Source: Symsagittifera roscoffensis
Lineage: Eukaryota > Xenacoelomorpha > Acoela > Convolutidae
Length of the DNA stretch: 64,000 bases
Reading direction: 5' to 3'
NCBI RefSeq assembly: GCF_963678635.1
Contig: NC_087071.1
Span: forward strand, 24,688,013-24,752,012
The notes beneath the pieces were generated by a model, which made no database searches, was not told the origin of the DNA, and worked only from the letters and a program-made list of their open reading frames with translations. Position numbers and translations under genes: made by a program. Below are positions 63,526 to 64,000 of this stretch, piece after piece; the stretch's first letter is position 1, and the number at the start of each line of letters is the position of its first letter.

Positions 63526-64000
63526 CTATGGTGAACTGCAAGTTTGGATGAAATACCAAACTGTTTCAGCGATGTCTGCGTATTCGGATTCCGATTTGTT
63601 ACCACATCCTAAGTGGTACCAATTCGAACAAGCTTCGCTTTCTACCCCTTCAGTTCGATATGTCAACTTTTTCTGACATCCGGGGCAGACTTCGTTGTTA
63701 TCCTCATTTAGTACGGTCAATTTTGGTACTTCTCTCATTAATGCAGGTTCGTAATCTTTGTGCCACAAATTGGCCAGTATTACTGCAAGGGACGCGCCCA
63801 TTGCTAAACCGTCTTTTGGTACAATCCACGAACCATTGCATTTATATTGTACCTTACTCACTGCCAAATTTAGATGTTTTTTCTTCGTTTTGCGAGATAT
63901 TTCCGGAGCAATGTTTTGCTCCTATAATCTTCTCAGGGCTACTTCTACAGCTTCCTTGAGCGGGACATTAGTGTAAAAACTCTTTATATCAAGGGATATT
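63526..64000 (-). pseudogene. PLE-2 reverse transcriptase with inserted PHD-like finger
   Basis: From the window edge the minus strand reads SLDIKSFYTNVPLKEAVEVAL, then an in-frame TAG, then KDGLAMGASLAVILANLW, both typical of Penelope-type RT. A PHD-like Cys/His pattern (CPGCQKKLTYRTEG...CSNWYHLGC) follows at once, with two expected Cys replaced (GVES, WYF). The active-site YxDD lies beyond this and is not seen. Confidence 0.75.

Larger units (their letters stand above)
62417..64000 (-). mobile_element. PLE-2: Penelope-like retroelement, 5' part outside window
   Basis: In minus orientation: RT (64000-63526), linker, GIY-YIG-type domain (about 63020-62880), AT-rich tail and hammerhead-like end. 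The order matches Penelope-like elements. Stops and frameshifts throughout. 63027-63525 holds the diverged linker, with no intact frame. Confidence 0.75.

Overview
The window comes from an invertebrate animal genome. It is AT-rich and intron-bearing, and two retrotransposons dominate it. Introns run GT-AG with poly-T tracts set directly against the AG (TTTTTCAG, GTTTCAG), which would fit a nematode. The sequence alone does not settle the phylum, and no bacterial or phage feature is present. All comparisons between copies were made by eye.

Region 1 (1-12122) is host sequence. A spliced minus-strand gene (first ATG at 11554-11552, exons down to about 1917) encodes a secreted-type N-terminus, an ectodomain and two membrane segments; the phases of all six exons agree. 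Its introns hold diverged satellite-like repeats of about 160 bp, tRNA-like SINE debris, short hairpin-headed repeats and one MITE with intact 8-bp target duplications. A possible last exon of a convergent gene lies at 48-234.

Region 2 (12123-34615, minus) and region 3 (35030-57084, plus) are two diverged copies, A and B, of one giant Ty3/Gypsy-like LTR retrotransposon family, about 22 kb each, lying head to head with a 414-bp spacer. Each has LTRs of about 0.9 kb (TGCCAG...GTTACA), a candidate primer-binding site 11 nt inside the 5' LTR, and a leader of about 2.3 kb with a 14-bp tandem array. Next comes a gag-pol frame: coiled coil, capsid-like region, two CCHC knuckles, DTG protease, RT, RNase H, integrase, then an added domain resembling the macro fold. 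After a gap of about 0.5 kb comes ORF2, about 2,960 codons: coiled coil, an SGNH/GDSL-type hydrolase, then some 2,200 residues of unrecognised protein. Both copies carry stops, frameshifts and deletions, but at different places. Their LTR pairs differ only slightly, so both insertions look young.

Region 4 (57085-64000) is a graveyard of other elements, all read on the minus strand. A Penelope-like element (PLE-1) has been split by copy B and by a Mutator-like transposon (57485-59222) with clean 9-bp target duplications. A broken non-LTR-type RT element with a PD-(D/E)xK-like C-terminus follows. A second Penelope-like element (PLE-2), with a hammerhead-ribozyme-like end, runs off the right edge. 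The most unusual content is the A/B family: a macro-like domain on Pol, an SGNH hydrolase in ORF2, a giant ORF2 in the env position, a strand-specific self-complementary leader array, and a strong excess of the hexamer CTTGAG.
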